A stretch of 64,000 nucleotides of DNA from Aliiglaciecola sp. M165 (GCF_007197995.1 NZ_VKKH01000002.1:682001-746000); one strand, 5' to 3'; shown: positions 44,342 through 53,956, counted from the first letter of the stretch. Translations and numbers: made by a program. Notes: generated from the sequence alone by a model not told the origin.

Positions 44342-44369
44342 AGCACACCTTTTGGTGTGCTTTTTTTTT
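44342..44369 (+). terminator. Rho-independent terminator after the receptor gene
   Basis: Stem AGCACACC / GGTGTGCT with a TTTT loop and a run of eight or more T. It ends the ankyrin-receptor transcript about 125 bp after the stop. Confidence 0.9.
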
Positions 44370-44489
44370 GCTCCTTTCTACCCGTGTCAACGCACGTCTG
44401 ATATTGCACAAAAACTGTCGCCAAATTGACATTTCAAATTTAGTGACTCTGCTAATATCCGACACAAATAGTTATTCGAGAGCTTAAAT

Positions 44490-45023
44490 ATGAAAAACTT
44501 TGTAGAGCATTTGTCGACTTACGCGGAGTATCACAGAGACCAGCGTAACATTTGGACTCACTTTGTTGGCGTTCCCATGATTGTTTTCGCAGTGATCGTG
44601 TTGTTGTCTCGCCCAACGTTTGAGATCGCAACTTATTCGATCACACCAGCCATTATCGGTTTTGTCTTATCAATGGTGTTCTATCTTCGACTCAACTTGG
44701 TGTTTGGTTTGATCATGGCAGTGCTAATGGGAGCAGGGTTGTATGCTGCGAATTCGTTGGCCGGAATGTCTACAACTGTTTGGTTATCGACTGGAATTGG
44801 CATGTTTGTAGTGGGTTGGATCATTCAATTTGTGGGTCATCACTATGAAGGTAAAAAGCCAGCTTTTGTGGATGACTTAGTCGGCTTAATGATTGGCCCA
44901 TTGTTTGTTACCGCAGAGTTTTTATTTGCGTTAGGAATGTTCAAATCCTTAGAACAACAAATCGAACAACGAGCAGGTAAAGTCAGACCTTACCCGTCGG
45001 ATGCCACTGCTACACAGAAATAG
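44490..45023 (+). CDS. Mpo1-like (DUF962) membrane protein
   Basis: 177 residues, four to five membrane segments. It opens with the DUF962 signature HLSTYAEYHRDQRNIWTHFV and has IQFVGHHYEGKKPAFVDDLV near residue 110, carrying the conserved histidines. Yeast Mpo1 is an iron-dependent dioxygenase that shortens 2-hydroxy fatty acids by one carbon; bacterial members probably do similar lipid chemistry in the inner membrane. It stands alone. Confidence 0.85.
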   Translation: MKNFVEHLSTYAEYHRDQRNIWTHFVGVPMIVFAVIVLLSRPTFEIATYSITPAIIGFVLSMVFYLRLNLVFGLIMAVLMGAGLYAANSLAGMSTTVWLSTGIGMFVVGWIIQFVGHHYEGKKPAFVDDLVGLMIGPLFVTAEFLFALGMFKSLEQQIEQRAGKVRPYPSDATATQK

Positions 45024-45047
45024 AGTACGCAAAAAATATAAGCCCAA

Positions 45048-45071
45048 AGTAGAGTTGAAATCAGCTCTACT
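45048..45071. terminator. Weak hairpin after the DUF962 gene
   Basis: AGTAGAG pairs with CTCTACT around a short loop (TTGAAATCAG). There is no T-run, so termination is doubtful. Confidence 0.3.
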
Positions 45072-45147
45072 GTTACTGCACCGTAAAGTCTCTTAGTCTA
45101 CAATCAACACTCGTGTTAGGGTATACATGGAAGAGGCTTAAATTATA

Positions 45148-46050
45148 GTGCACAAACTGATTCAAAACATAGTTCGGAACCTACCCATCGTATTGATTTG
45201 GGCTTTCACCTTTGTTTCCCATTTTGGGCTGGCCATTAATGCACCAATGCCCAACGACTCTTCCGACGAATCCCCCACTAACAAGCCAGCCTTGCAACTA
45301 GTCACCGGTAGCAATTACTTTCCTTACATTAGTGACAAAGCACCCGATGGTGGTTGGTCCCAGGCGTTGATAGAAGCGGTTTTTAAACACATGGGCGAAC
45401 GGGTTCAAATTGATATCTTGCCCTGGGCAAGAGGCATGCAATGGACCTTGGACGGTCGATATGTGGGCACCTACCCCTACGTGCATTCTGCTAAACGAGA
45501 AGCCAAATTTTACTACTCAGATCCTATCAATTGGGTTCCGGTAAAAATGTATGTATCCGCCGAAAGCGAATACACAAAATTGAGTCAATTGAGCAAAAAG
45601 AATCTTTGTTTGCCACATGGATACACTTTAGATTCTTGGTCTACACAATTTTTTGGACAATATGAATTTCGTATCAGTCGGGCAAAAGACGCCAATGCCT
45701 GTGCCGGGCAGATCATGAAAAAATGGAGTGATGTGGGGTTAATAAATGGATATTTCACATCGTCAGAGCTAATGAGTCGCTTTGGCTCGCTCGACAATCT
45801 TCGACTGCTTGATGATGAAATTGGTAAAGTTCCGTTGCATTTTATTGTACCTAAATCCTTACCCAACGCTGCTTCTATAGTTCAACAGTTTAACTTGTCG
45901 TTGCACGCCATTTCACAAAGTGGTGAAAAACAAATAATTGATCAGCGGTTTATTACCTGGTTAAAACAACAAGATGAAGAAACCGATGCCTTAAATACAA
46001 CAACTTCATCGCTGCCCGAGGCAATAAAGAATGAAAAACGCGCTCACTAA
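45148..46050 (+). CDS. Periplasmic solute-binding protein (SBP family 3-like), GTG start
   Basis: 300 residues from GTG at 45148. Signal peptide region LPIVLIWAFTFVSHFGLAIN. The SBP_bac_3 fold is visible: LVTGSNYFPYISDKAPDGGW, WARGMQWTLDGRYVGTYPYV, KLSQLSKKNLCLPHGYT, then a KVPLHFIVPKSLPNAASIVQ segment. There are no ABC permease genes beside it. Such stand-alone binding proteins in Alteromonadales often feed sensory proteins, and its convergent neighbour is a sensor kinase 17 bp away; that link is inference. Confidence 0.8.
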   Translation: MHKLIQNIVRNLPIVLIWAFTFVSHFGLAINAPMPNDSSDESPTNKPALQLVTGSNYFPYISDKAPDGGWSQALIEAVFKHMGERVQIDILPWARGMQWTLDGRYVGTYPYVHSAKREAKFYYSDPINWVPVKMYVSAESEYTKLSQLSKKNLCLPHGYTLDSWSTQFFGQYEFRISRAKDANACAGQIMKKWSDVGLINGYFTSSELMSRFGSLDNLRLLDDEIGKVPLHFIVPKSLPNAASIVQQFNLSLHAISQSGEKQIIDQRFITWLKQQDEETDALNTTTSSLPEAIKNEKRAH

Positions 46051-46067
46051 CTCCAAATGGGGTTAAG

Positions 46068-48755
46068 TTAATGCGCTTCTGATGCCACACTTTGCATGGT
46101 CGCGAGCAACACGTTTACCCTCTGTTGCGCTGCTTCTTGCTCTTCGGCTGCTAAATACACTTCAACATCAAGGGCCAATTGGCTAATTTGATCAAACCCA
46201 TAGCTGCCAGCCGACCCTTTAATTTTATGCATCTGTTCTTTTAGCCCTTGCCAATCTTGTTGCTCAAGAGCTAGTTGAATAGTGTCTATTTTGCCGTAAA
46301 AACTCTTTCGATATTGCACAATCAGCTGTTCAAATTCAGAAGGCATATTATCGGGTTCGCGAGCTGGTGCAGATTCTTGATGCGACAGATAAGCACTCAA
46401 CATCTGATAAAACAAAGCAGTATTGATTGGCTTGCCAAAATGACCACTGGCCCCGGCGTTGATCACCTTTTGTTGACTTTGTTTGTCAACGTTAGCAGTT
46501 AACATCACAATGGGTTTAGCAAAGCCACCTTCTAATATTCGCTTAGTCGCTTCGATGCCATCCATTTCTGGCATTTGCATGTCCATCAATATTAAGTCGA
46601 AATCCTCGCTGTCGACCAATTCAAGCGCTTGTTTTGCGCTTTGTGCCAAACTGATCTTGGCACCAGTTCTTTGCACCAAATACGCAACCAACTGCAGGTT
46701 GTCTTCATTATCATCAACACAGAGAATATGAGCGTTTAGCCTGGGAATATCTACCAATTCGTTTTGACCACGTTGGGCTATTTCATTGGCTTGCTCTTGA
46801 GATGTCAGCATCGATTTGTCGCTCGCTTCAGCCCAGGGTAAATACACGGCAAACTGGCTTCCTTGACCTTCCTGGCTTGTGACCTTGATGTGACCGCCCA
46901 TGATTTCAAGGAGCTGTTTGGAAATATATAATCCCAACCCGGTGCCACCATATTTACGATTGATTGCCTGATTACCTTGGGAAAAAGCGGTAAATAATCG
47001 AAGTTGCTGCTCTTCGCTCATGCCCAACCCCGTGTCTGACACAACAAAAATAAACCGTCGTTTGTAACTGTCTAAATAGACCTGTAGCTCAACGCTGCCC
47101 TGATCGGTAAATTTGATTGCGTTGTTGCAAAGGTTGAGCAAAATTTGTTTTAAACGTGTTGGGTCAATATTCAGAAATTGCGGCAGGGGATAGTGCAATT
47201 GAAGATCAAACTTTAGTTGTTTTTCGTTAGCGAACCCTGTCATATGCGAGCACACTTCGTTGAGCAAACTGACCAGACAGGTATCTTGTTTATCTAACTG
47301 AATTTTGCCGGCTTCTATCTTTGAAAGATCCAGTACGTCATTAACAATGTTCAATAGATACTGACCGCTATTGTTAATTGCGTTAGTGGCTTGCTGCTTT
47401 TGTTCCTCGCTTACGGCTTTGTCGTTTAACATTTCTGAATAGCCAATTATGGAATTTAGTGGTGTGCGAATTTCATGGCTGACATTAGCCAAAAACTGGT
47501 TTTTCGCTTCGTTAGTAGAAGCGGTAAGCTCTTGTTCTTTGCGGACCATCTCAATTTGATACTTGGCTTTATTGGTTTCGCGGATCTCTTCAGCTTGCTC
47601 CTTGATTTTCTGCTCGCGGTCCATCACCGCACTTTGCATGGTGACGAACTCTTTGGCTAACTCGCCAAGTTCACTTTTTTCCGACACTCTGATTTTTTCA
47701 TTGTATTGCCCGCTGGCCACTCGTTTGGCGGCTTCGAGTAAACGTCCAACAGGCCGGGTGATACTGCGAGCAATATAATAGGAACCGATCAAAGCCATCA
47801 GCACACCAACAATGAAAAATGGCATCAATTCCAACATAAAGGTGCGCAAGGTAGTCAGCCAGACTTGAATAGAGTCCTGTAACACCACAACAAACTGCCG
47901 GCGTTCATCTTCAAATAGCACAAACGGAAGTAGCACAGTTTCATGAGTATCAACGGTTTGAAATTCGATGGGTCCATCTTCATCTGGTAACATCAAACTC
48001 GCTTTTTGCACTTCTGCTTGCATCATTGTGTCGTTGACAGCGGTAGAAAGAGGTACATGGGCTTGAGCCTGGTCAATAACTGCCAAATTAATCTCTAATG
48101 AAATCAGGGCTTTTATTCGCTCAAAAAGTGCGATGTTGAGCTTTTTACCCATGATCAACCAACCAATAACGCCCGGTGCCCGGATAGGCTCGGCTGACAC
48201 TAAGTAAGGATCGTCGCCCACCATGGCAACCCAAGCCTGTTGCTTTTGACTGTCATTGAGATCATGACCTAAAGCTTGAGCGACGGTTTCATCCTGACCA
48301 CCATACTGAGTGATCAGCATAAAGTCTTTATCGAGCACCAAGGCAATATCTGCTTCAATGCGATTGCCAAAATTAAATAGCACCGTTTTGATTGATTCGA
48401 GATCTTCACCTGCGCCGATGGCACTGCGAAGTGCCCAGTCTTTTGAGATGGTTTCTACATTGACATCTAACTGAGCTTTGGCATTGGCTAATTCGTTCAG
48501 GAAAACATTTTTACCGACATTGAGGCGTGCCAAGAACTGCCGCTCAGCCTGATTGTAAGCAGCGTTATAAACACTCAATAAGGTTAACGCAAACACCAGT
48601 GTAAAAAGGCTCACCACCAGCACAAAAATCTTAATCTGCAGCGGTGTCCAAATCAGGTCTCTGCCTTTGCGTAAGTGCGATTTCACATAGTTATCCGGTT
48701 GCGATTTTCCCGCAATTCCTGAACGGCTTGATTCACTATTTTGTGATTGGCACAT
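46068..48755 (-). CDS. Hybrid sensor histidine kinase with receiver and HPt domains
   Basis: 895 residues. Order: membrane segment (about 42-64), periplasmic sensor (about 65-310, dCache-like with LVLDKDFMLITQYGG), second membrane segment (about 312-332), HAMP, coiled coil, HisKA with phospho-His in NVSHEIRTPLNS, HATPase (NLCNNAIKFT, DTGLGM, GTGLGLYISK), receiver (HILCVDDNEDN; phospho-Asp in LILMDMQMPEMDG) and an HPt domain (MHKIKGSAGSYGF). This is the BarA/ArcB style phosphorelay layout. The output regulator is not encoded nearby. Confidence 0.92.
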   Translation of the reverse strand: MCQSQNSESSRSGIAGKSQPDNYVKSHLRKGRDLIWTPLQIKIFVLVVSLFTLVFALTLLSVYNAAYNQAERQFLARLNVGKNVFLNELANAKAQLDVNVETISKDWALRSAIGAGEDLESIKTVLFNFGNRIEADIALVLDKDFMLITQYGGQDETVAQALGHDLNDSQKQQAWVAMVGDDPYLVSAEPIRAPGVIGWLIMGKKLNIALFERIKALISLEINLAVIDQAQAHVPLSTAVNDTMMQAEVQKASLMLPDEDGPIEFQTVDTHETVLLPFVLFEDERRQFVVVLQDSIQVWLTTLRTFMLELMPFFIVGVLMALIGSYYIARSITRPVGRLLEAAKRVASGQYNEKIRVSEKSELGELAKEFVTMQSAVMDREQKIKEQAEEIRETNKAKYQIEMVRKEQELTASTNEAKNQFLANVSHEIRTPLNSIIGYSEMLNDKAVSEEQKQQATNAINNSGQYLLNIVNDVLDLSKIEAGKIQLDKQDTCLVSLLNEVCSHMTGFANEKQLKFDLQLHYPLPQFLNIDPTRLKQILLNLCNNAIKFTDQGSVELQVYLDSYKRRFIFVVSDTGLGMSEEQQLRLFTAFSQGNQAINRKYGGTGLGLYISKQLLEIMGGHIKVTSQEGQGSQFAVYLPWAEASDKSMLTSQEQANEIAQRGQNELVDIPRLNAHILCVDDNEDNLQLVAYLVQRTGAKISLAQSAKQALELVDSEDFDLILMDMQMPEMDGIEATKRILEGGFAKPIVMLTANVDKQSQQKVINAGASGHFGKPINTALFYQMLSAYLSHQESAPAREPDNMPSEFEQLIVQYRKSFYGKIDTIQLALEQQDWQGLKEQMHKIKGSAGSYGFDQISQLALDVEVYLAAEEQEAAQQRVNVLLATMQSVASEAH

Positions 48756-49249
48756 TCGAATTGAAGAGAATGAATAATAATAAGCCTAAGATGACACTTG
48801 TTGGACTGCAATGACTATTTGACCCTCAGTGATACAACTTTATTTCAACATAGAAGAATAATCGGAGCTTGGCCATAGGTTATCGCTGTAGCGCGGCGAC
48901 CACCAGTAAACAAACAACGCGTCGTAAATTCTGGCCAAATTGACAAAAACTTGTCGAGTTTTTTAACACCGTATCTATTTTGAATCACCTCGAAAATATA
49001 TTAAACCACTGATTTTAAATACTTTATTAAAAGTGGTTTGATTTATGCTGTATTTAATTCAACAACGTATGGAGTGAGTACTTTTAGTACAAGCGAAAAC
49101 CAGATACGACCTACGTTGTAAACAACTAAGACGGTAGCTTTATACTAAGTTCGCTCATTATTTAGCCGATATGTGAATAGAGGACGGAGTATTAAAAGCA
49201 TCGAAGGATTGAAATTTAAAGGAATGTCCTTGCAGTTTAAGGTGAATAT
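48756..49249. other. Gap between kinase and small gene
   Basis: 494 bp. Contains the kinase promoter region at its left and, at about 49003-49039, an inverted repeat AAACCACT/AGTGGTTT with a 21-base AT-rich loop. Nothing else recognisable. Confidence 0.45.
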
Positions 49250-49432
49250 ATGTCTTGTTTAACACGTAAATTACAGCAAAATCTTATACGTTATCTAAAA
49301 AAGCGTGATGATTTAATTGAGCAAAAATCAGTAGAGAGTGTCAGAAGTGAATTAGTCAACATGGGCTTATGTCCGTCTGATGTGACAAATGATCAGATGC
49401 GCGACATACTGCGCGGCGCAAGCCAACGATAA
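49250..49432 (+). CDS. Small hypothetical protein
   Basis: 60 residues (MSCLTRKLQQNLIRYLKKRD...), charged, probably helical, no membrane segment. AAGGTGAATAT lies in front of the ATG, and the pattern of a basic first half followed by SELVNMGLCPSDVTNDQM looks like protein rather than noise. Not recognised. It could be a small DNA-, RNA- or regulator-binding protein. Confidence 0.5.
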   Translation: MSCLTRKLQQNLIRYLKKRDDLIEQKSVESVRSELVNMGLCPSDVTNDQMRDILRGASQR

Positions 49433-49477
49433 ATGCATTGACTCAGTTTACGCAAATTTGCTTGTCTGCAAATGGGA

Positions 49478-50677
49478 TTAGATAGCGATTCTTTCTTGGA
49501 AGAAGCGATTAAAATCCAAACCAAACTCGCTGGGCGTTACCCCTTTATCAATTTTCAGTTGACCCGTCTTCAGGTTAACGTCTTTGATGGGCAAAAAGGC
49601 TTTGTTGCGAGAAGAATAGAAAATTTTCACCACAGGCTTTGTGGGTAACTCTTCATTTTGTTTGACCACCATGCCGATGTGGCCATTGTCCAACATGATT
49701 AAGCTGCCAACGGGGTAGATACCCACACATTTTACAAACTTCTGCACCAGCTCCATGTCGTACATTTTAGGTGAATCACCCAGCAGGATCTTCATCGCTT
49801 TTTGCGAAGGCATACCGGCTTTGTATACTCGGTCGGCAGTGATGGCATCGTAAGTATCGACAATTGCAATCATTCGTCCATATAGGCTAATTTCGTCTCC
49901 CCGCAGGCCATCTGGATAACCATAACCATCCAAACGCTCATGGTGCTCTGCCATGGTGCGCACAATGTGCTCCGGCAGCCCCATTTCCTCTAGTGTAACC
50001 ACACCGTAATAAACATGGTCACGCATGATATTCATTTCAAAATCAGTGAGGCGACCAGGTTTGTGCAAAATATTATCCGGAATTTTTATCTTGCCTATAT
50101 CGTGTAGGAAGCCGGCAAGTGCTAGCTCTTGAACTTCCTCTTCTTCCATGTCTAAGTACTTGGCAAACCTCGCTAGCAATACGGCAACATTAAGTGAGTG
50201 TTCAAGGAGATAACTGTCTTTTTCACGAATTTTGGTCAAACACATCAAGGCATTGGGATTGCGGTCAATTGAACCCACCAATTGCTCAGAAAACTCTTTA
50301 GGCATTTTTAGATCAACAGGTAACCCCTTGGCCACCGAGTTAAGCATGCGTTTTTGAATATTCTTGCCTTGATCATGAAGTTTTTTGGCTTGAGAAATCT
50401 CTTCATCAAACGCGACTTTTTCTTCAGTCTCTTCTGGCGGCTCTTCACTAAGGGGTTGTTCTGGCTCTGGAGTAGGGTCTTGTTCTTCAGCCTCGGGGGT
50501 AAATTCTTTGCTGGGATCTATGAGCAGTTTCAGGATCCCTTGTTTTCGCAGCTGACTGATGATCGCCCGTTTGGTAACTTTTCCCTGGCTTTTAATTTTC
50601 ATATTGCCACGTTGTTCAACAATTCCTTGAACATACATACCTGGCTTCAATTCATCAATTGTGATTTCTTTCATCAC
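49478..50677 (-). CDS. HD-GYP domain cyclic-di-GMP phosphodiesterase
   Basis: 399 residues. An N-terminal DUF3391 domain (ITIDELKPGMYVQGIVEQRG) is followed by an acidic linker (about 65-90) and the HD-GYP domain: FLHDIGKIKIPDNILHKPGR with the HD pair, MRDHVYYG, HHERLDGYGYPDGLRGDEI with the GYP motif, and VDTYDAITADRVYKAG. It degrades the second messenger c-di-GMP, favouring motility over biofilm. All catalytic residues appear present. Monocistronic. Confidence 0.93.
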   Translation of the reverse strand: MMKEITIDELKPGMYVQGIVEQRGNMKIKSQGKVTKRAIISQLRKQGILKLLIDPSKEFTPEAEEQDPTPEPEQPLSEEPPEETEEKVAFDEEISQAKKLHDQGKNIQKRMLNSVAKGLPVDLKMPKEFSEQLVGSIDRNPNALMCLTKIREKDSYLLEHSLNVAVLLARFAKYLDMEEEEVQELALAGFLHDIGKIKIPDNILHKPGRLTDFEMNIMRDHVYYGVVTLEEMGLPEHIVRTMAEHHERLDGYGYPDGLRGDEISLYGRMIAIVDTYDAITADRVYKAGMPSQKAMKILLGDSPKMYDMELVQKFVKCVGIYPVGSLIMLDNGHIGMVVKQNEELPTKPVVKIFYSSRNKAFLPIKDVNLKTGQLKIDKGVTPSEFGLDFNRFFQERIAI

Positions 50678-50784
50678 TCACTACAAACTCGATGGGCTAA
50701 ACAAAGTTAGACAAAAATAAACGATCCCATAACAGGGTACAAGCTTAAGGCGTATAAATGTGTTATTTGTCAGCAATTACTTGG

Positions 50785-51138
50785 TTAATAACGTAATTTA
50801 AACATTAGTTCACTCAAATCTGGCTGCCATTGGAAGGTTTTCAAATGGACTCGATGTTTTAGGATCGCGACGTTTTCTTCCTGTAACCTTCCAATTTGTT
50901 TTACGGCATGCTCGCTTCCCGGTGGAAAAGCAATTTTACCGTCAGAACGTAGTACTCGAAACCAAGGAACTGCCATATTTGTTGGTGCATAACCTAGCGC
51001 TTTACCTACTAGCCTGGCACGACCGGGCAACCCAGCCAAATCAGCGATTTGTCCATAGGTGGCGACTCGCCCCGCAGGGATGGCTAACACCGTTTGCCAG
51101 ATCCGTTCGTAGTTTTTTTGGCTCACACCTAGGCTCAT
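50785..51138 (-). CDS. Alkyltransferase-like (ATL) DNA repair protein
   Basis: 117 residues of the MGMT C-terminal fold: VLAIPAGRVATYGQIADLAG, ARLVGKALGYAP, then PWFRVLRSDGKIAFP. In true O6-alkylguanine transferases the motif is PCHR with an active cysteine; here the cysteine is tryptophan (PWFR). It therefore cannot accept alkyl groups and instead should bind alkylated guanine and recruit nucleotide excision repair, as known for ATL proteins. The histidine is also replaced by phenylalanine. It starts one base after the stop of the Wzz-type gene, so it is co-transcribed. Confidence 0.88.
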   Translation of the reverse strand: MSLGVSQKNYERIWQTVLAIPAGRVATYGQIADLAGLPGRARLVGKALGYAPTNMAVPWFRVLRSDGKIAFPPGSEHAVKQIGRLQEENVAILKHRVHLKTFQWQPDLSELMFKLRY

Positions 51139-51139
51139 T

Positions 51140-53152
51140 TTAGCTATTTAGTGGATACCGTAATGCCAAGTGTTCAATGTCAACCGGATCGCCACGACGA
51201 TTAACTTGACGATATAAACTCAGCTCACCCGGACTCACATAACCTGCAACTTGTTCAAGGTCATTCAGCCGTGCGCCTTGCGACACTAAATAGGTCAAGT
51301 AGGTATGTCGAAGCGCCGCTAAACTAAACTGCTCTGGGTAAGCCAGCCCTGCATCGTGCGCCATATTGATCATCATCTGATCAAATTGTGCCGCATCTAA
51401 ACGAGCTGCCCAAAGTGGATCCTCAGCCGATTTATTCACCGTCAGGGCACGTAAAATCTCTGCACACTCCTCGGACAGCTCAAGAGTACGCGCAAAATCA
51501 CCTTCTATTTTGACCTGGTCTTGCTCAACATTCTGGCAGCGTATGGACAATAACTCTTCCGGGCTAACACCGCTAAGGATCATTGCCAAGGCCACTTTGC
51601 CTTCGCGATTGGCGACCTTGTATAGAGCCTGACATTCCCCTTCGTTTAACAGGCGTTGTGGCCCATTATTTGATGAAGAAGTACTAATGTTGCCATTACT
51701 GGCTTGTTCAAGCTGCAAAGGCGAGGCTTGCTGGCCCAGCATTGCCATGCGTTGCTGCTCCAACGCCTGATGCTCTGCCTGTTGCCCAAGTGTTAACCCC
51801 GATGGCGGAACCACAGTGTAACTTGTCATGGTTGCAGCGGGCTGTTTTTGACGGTTGATAAAGCTAAATATCAACAACGCGAATAAGCTGGCTAAGGTGG
51901 CCACCGCAACAGCAATACCCGTGTCGCGCCAATAATGAGGCGAAATAGGAAAAGTGGGAGCAAATGGCTCTTCAAGAATACTAATTTTCGCTTCAAATGG
52001 CTTTTGGACTTCTGTTTCTACGAGCTGATCTTTTAACGCTTGGGCTTGTTCCTCAAGTTGGCGCAAAGAGCGCGCCTGCCGACCGTATTCCTGTAACTTC
52101 TGATTGAATTCCTGCGCTTCTTTACCAAGTTGATCCAGTTCCAGCTCTAGCTGTTGCTGTTTACCTCGCGAAGCTGCCACGGTGCGCTGCAAGTCCTCCA
52201 AAAAGTTCTGCTGACTTTCTGCACTCACCTCAATCAAACGTTGCTTTAAGGTCTCCAAATTACGTTTGCGGTTGACCACATCGGGGTCAAGTTTCATGTA
52301 CTCTTCGGTATAACGCAACGCGAGTTGTTTAAGAATACCTTCAGAATCTCGAATTGAACTTCTTAAACTATCTAAACGGGTTTTATCTTGTGGATGGGTG
52401 ATTTGTTCGCCATTGGCAATACTTTCGCGCACGCTTGCCAGGGTCGCTGTGGCTTCAGCTTGACGATTCTCAGCTTCATCCAACGCGCCCCCTAAGCTTT
52501 TAATTTTTGCCAAGGTTCTGTTTTCATCTCGCTCCATGGAAATGATATTGTTTTCTTCGCTAAACTGTTCAACAAAGGCTCGTTGTTCAATGATCTTCTC
52601 TTCCAGTGCAACCAGTTTTTGCTGCCCGAGCAAAATGTCTTCCTCGGTGTTATCAATGGTTTCTTCAGCCAGTTTTGCCAGATAAAGTGTTAGCCACTGC
52701 TCGACTACAGGCTGTAAAAGATTTGCATTGCCGTCTGTCGCATACAGATTAATAATTCGGCTGCTTAATTGAGGCTCGGTAGAAAGCATGGTTGAAAGCG
52801 CTTCAGGAGACAGCTCCAAAGAATACTCTTGTGCCAGCTGAGCGCTCAATTCTTCCAATATTCGGTAACTGGTTAGCCGTTTACTATTAAGGGTAATTTG
52901 CTCTTCAGACACTGACGATTGCTCGTCAGAGAGCTGACTTGCATAGCTAAAGTGCAAAATCGCCTGACTTTGATAAATAGGCGGACGAGACCAAACCCAA
53001 ATCAAAGCAACCACCAGCACTACCAAAAAGGTCATCGAGAGTACCAGCCATTTGTGCTTTTGTAGTTTTTTTGCTTCTTCTGCTACTCGCTGATCCGAAT
53101 TGTCACCACCAAATTGTGGCGAGATCACCTCAACATTTTCACTAAATGCCAT
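51140..53152 (-). CDS. Wzz/GumC chain-length protein fused to a tyrosine-recombinase-like domain
   Basis: 670 residues. Residues 1-440 are of the polysaccharide co-polymerase type: membrane segment at about 33-53, a long periplasmic coiled coil (about 170-400) and a second membrane segment at about 408-432 preceded by APTFPISPHYWRD. After a Gln-rich linker, residues about 500-670 resemble the catalytic domain of XerC-type recombinases: ALAMILSGVSPEELLSIRCQ, then LRHTYLTYLVSQGARLNDLE and QVAGYVSPGELSLYRQV, with R615 and Y647. The first catalytic arginine and both histidine positions are replaced, so cutting activity is doubtful. No Walker kinase motif is present. It stands outside any polysaccharide cluster. 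Confidence 0.8.
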   Translation of the reverse strand: MAFSENVEVISPQFGGDNSDQRVAEEAKKLQKHKWLVLSMTFLVVLVVALIWVWSRPPIYQSQAILHFSYASQLSDEQSSVSEEQITLNSKRLTSYRILEELSAQLAQEYSLELSPEALSTMLSTEPQLSSRIINLYATDGNANLLQPVVEQWLTLYLAKLAEETIDNTEEDILLGQQKLVALEEKIIEQRAFVEQFSEENNIISMERDENRTLAKIKSLGGALDEAENRQAEATATLASVRESIANGEQITHPQDKTRLDSLRSSIRDSEGILKQLALRYTEEYMKLDPDVVNRKRNLETLKQRLIEVSAESQQNFLEDLQRTVAASRGKQQQLELELDQLGKEAQEFNQKLQEYGRQARSLRQLEEQAQALKDQLVETEVQKPFEAKISILEEPFAPTFPISPHYWRDTGIAVAVATLASLFALLIFSFINRQKQPAATMTSYTVVPPSGLTLGQQAEHQALEQQRMAMLGQQASPLQLEQASNGNISTSSSNNGPQRLLNEGECQALYKVANREGKVALAMILSGVSPEELLSIRCQNVEQDQVKIEGDFARTLELSEECAEILRALTVNKSAEDPLWAARLDAAQFDQMMINMAHDAGLAYPEQFSLAALRHTYLTYLVSQGARLNDLEQVAGYVSPGELSLYRQVNRRGDPVDIEHLALRYPLNS

Positions 53153-53352
53153 GACTAGTTTCCGTTTGTACTTTGCATTTGCACCACATTATTACTGCGC
53201 ACATCTATTTGTGTGCATTAGATTATCAGCATTGGTAAGGCTCTGCGACTGATATTCATCGATAATTGACCAGGGCCTGACCAATCACAACTTGTATCCT
53301 CCCTGCCACTTCTTGTATCGTCAAGGTACTCTCCAACCCAAGGTGATTTACC

Positions 53353-53922
53353 ATGCCCAAACGCTCCATTTGCGAACGATGTCACTACCCGCAAAATGTG
53401 TGCGTGTGCGACGCTATCCGTCCTGTCAATGTGCCGCTTAAGCTAATAGTTTTACAACACCCAAGTGAAGTCAAACATGCCAAAAACACCGCTCGACTTG
53501 TGCCTTTATGCGTAAAGCAGTGTGAGATCCATGTGGGTGAAAGTGCCAAAGATTTTGAACATATTGTTCCCACGATGGAAGATGCATGGTTGATATATCC
53601 TAGTAAAACCAGCCAGCCTTTGGAATCCACAAATAAAAAGGAGTGCTCACCCAAGCGCTTAATCTTTATCGATGCGACGTGGAAAAAAGCTTTCAAGCTG
53701 TATCAACTTAACCCGTGGTTACACACCTTACCGAGTTGGCACTTTGATCAAGTGCCAGACAACCAATACCACATTAGAAAAACGACCTTGACGCACAGTG
53801 TCTCAACATTAGAGGCCATAGCTTATGCGCTAAAGCTAACAACTGAAATGGATTCAGAACCTTTGTTAAACGTTCTGCACCGAATGCAAAGTCATCGCCA
53901 ACGCTTTACTGATAAACGCTGA
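53353..53922 (+). CDS. tapT: tRNA-uridine aminocarboxypropyltransferase (DTW domain)
   Basis: 189 residues of the DTW family. Zinc-type cysteines ERCHYPQNVCVCDAI at the N-terminus, HPSEVKHAKNTARL, the signature DATWKKAFK near residue 105 (DxTW), and YHIRKTTLTHSVSTLEAIAY near 135. TapT uses SAM to make acp3U47 in the variable loop of tRNAs. AAGGTGATTTACC precedes the ATG. TapT/YfiP is the likely orthologue, though paralogues exist. Confidence 0.85.
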   Translation: MPKRSICERCHYPQNVCVCDAIRPVNVPLKLIVLQHPSEVKHAKNTARLVPLCVKQCEIHVGESAKDFEHIVPTMEDAWLIYPSKTSQPLESTNKKECSPKRLIFIDATWKKAFKLYQLNPWLHTLPSWHFDQVPDNQYHIRKTTLTHSVSTLEAIAYALKLTTEMDSEPLLNVLHRMQSHRQRFTDKR

Positions 53923-53956
53923 GTCATTAATAGACCAAATCGGTTTGTGAATAGGC

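Noticed and set aside
44214-44465. Open frame of 83 codons on the - strand behind the receptor gene
   Set aside because: It runs through the terminator hairpin and the promoter region of the next gene; no recognisable domain.
45585-46731. Open frames opposite the solute-binding protein and kinase genes
   Set aside because: Complementary shadows of well-supported coding regions.
51140-51700. Reading the recombinase-like tail of the Wzz gene as the missing integron integrase
   Set aside because: It is fused in frame to a membrane protein, lacks the first catalytic Arg and His residues and shows no integron-specific insertion.
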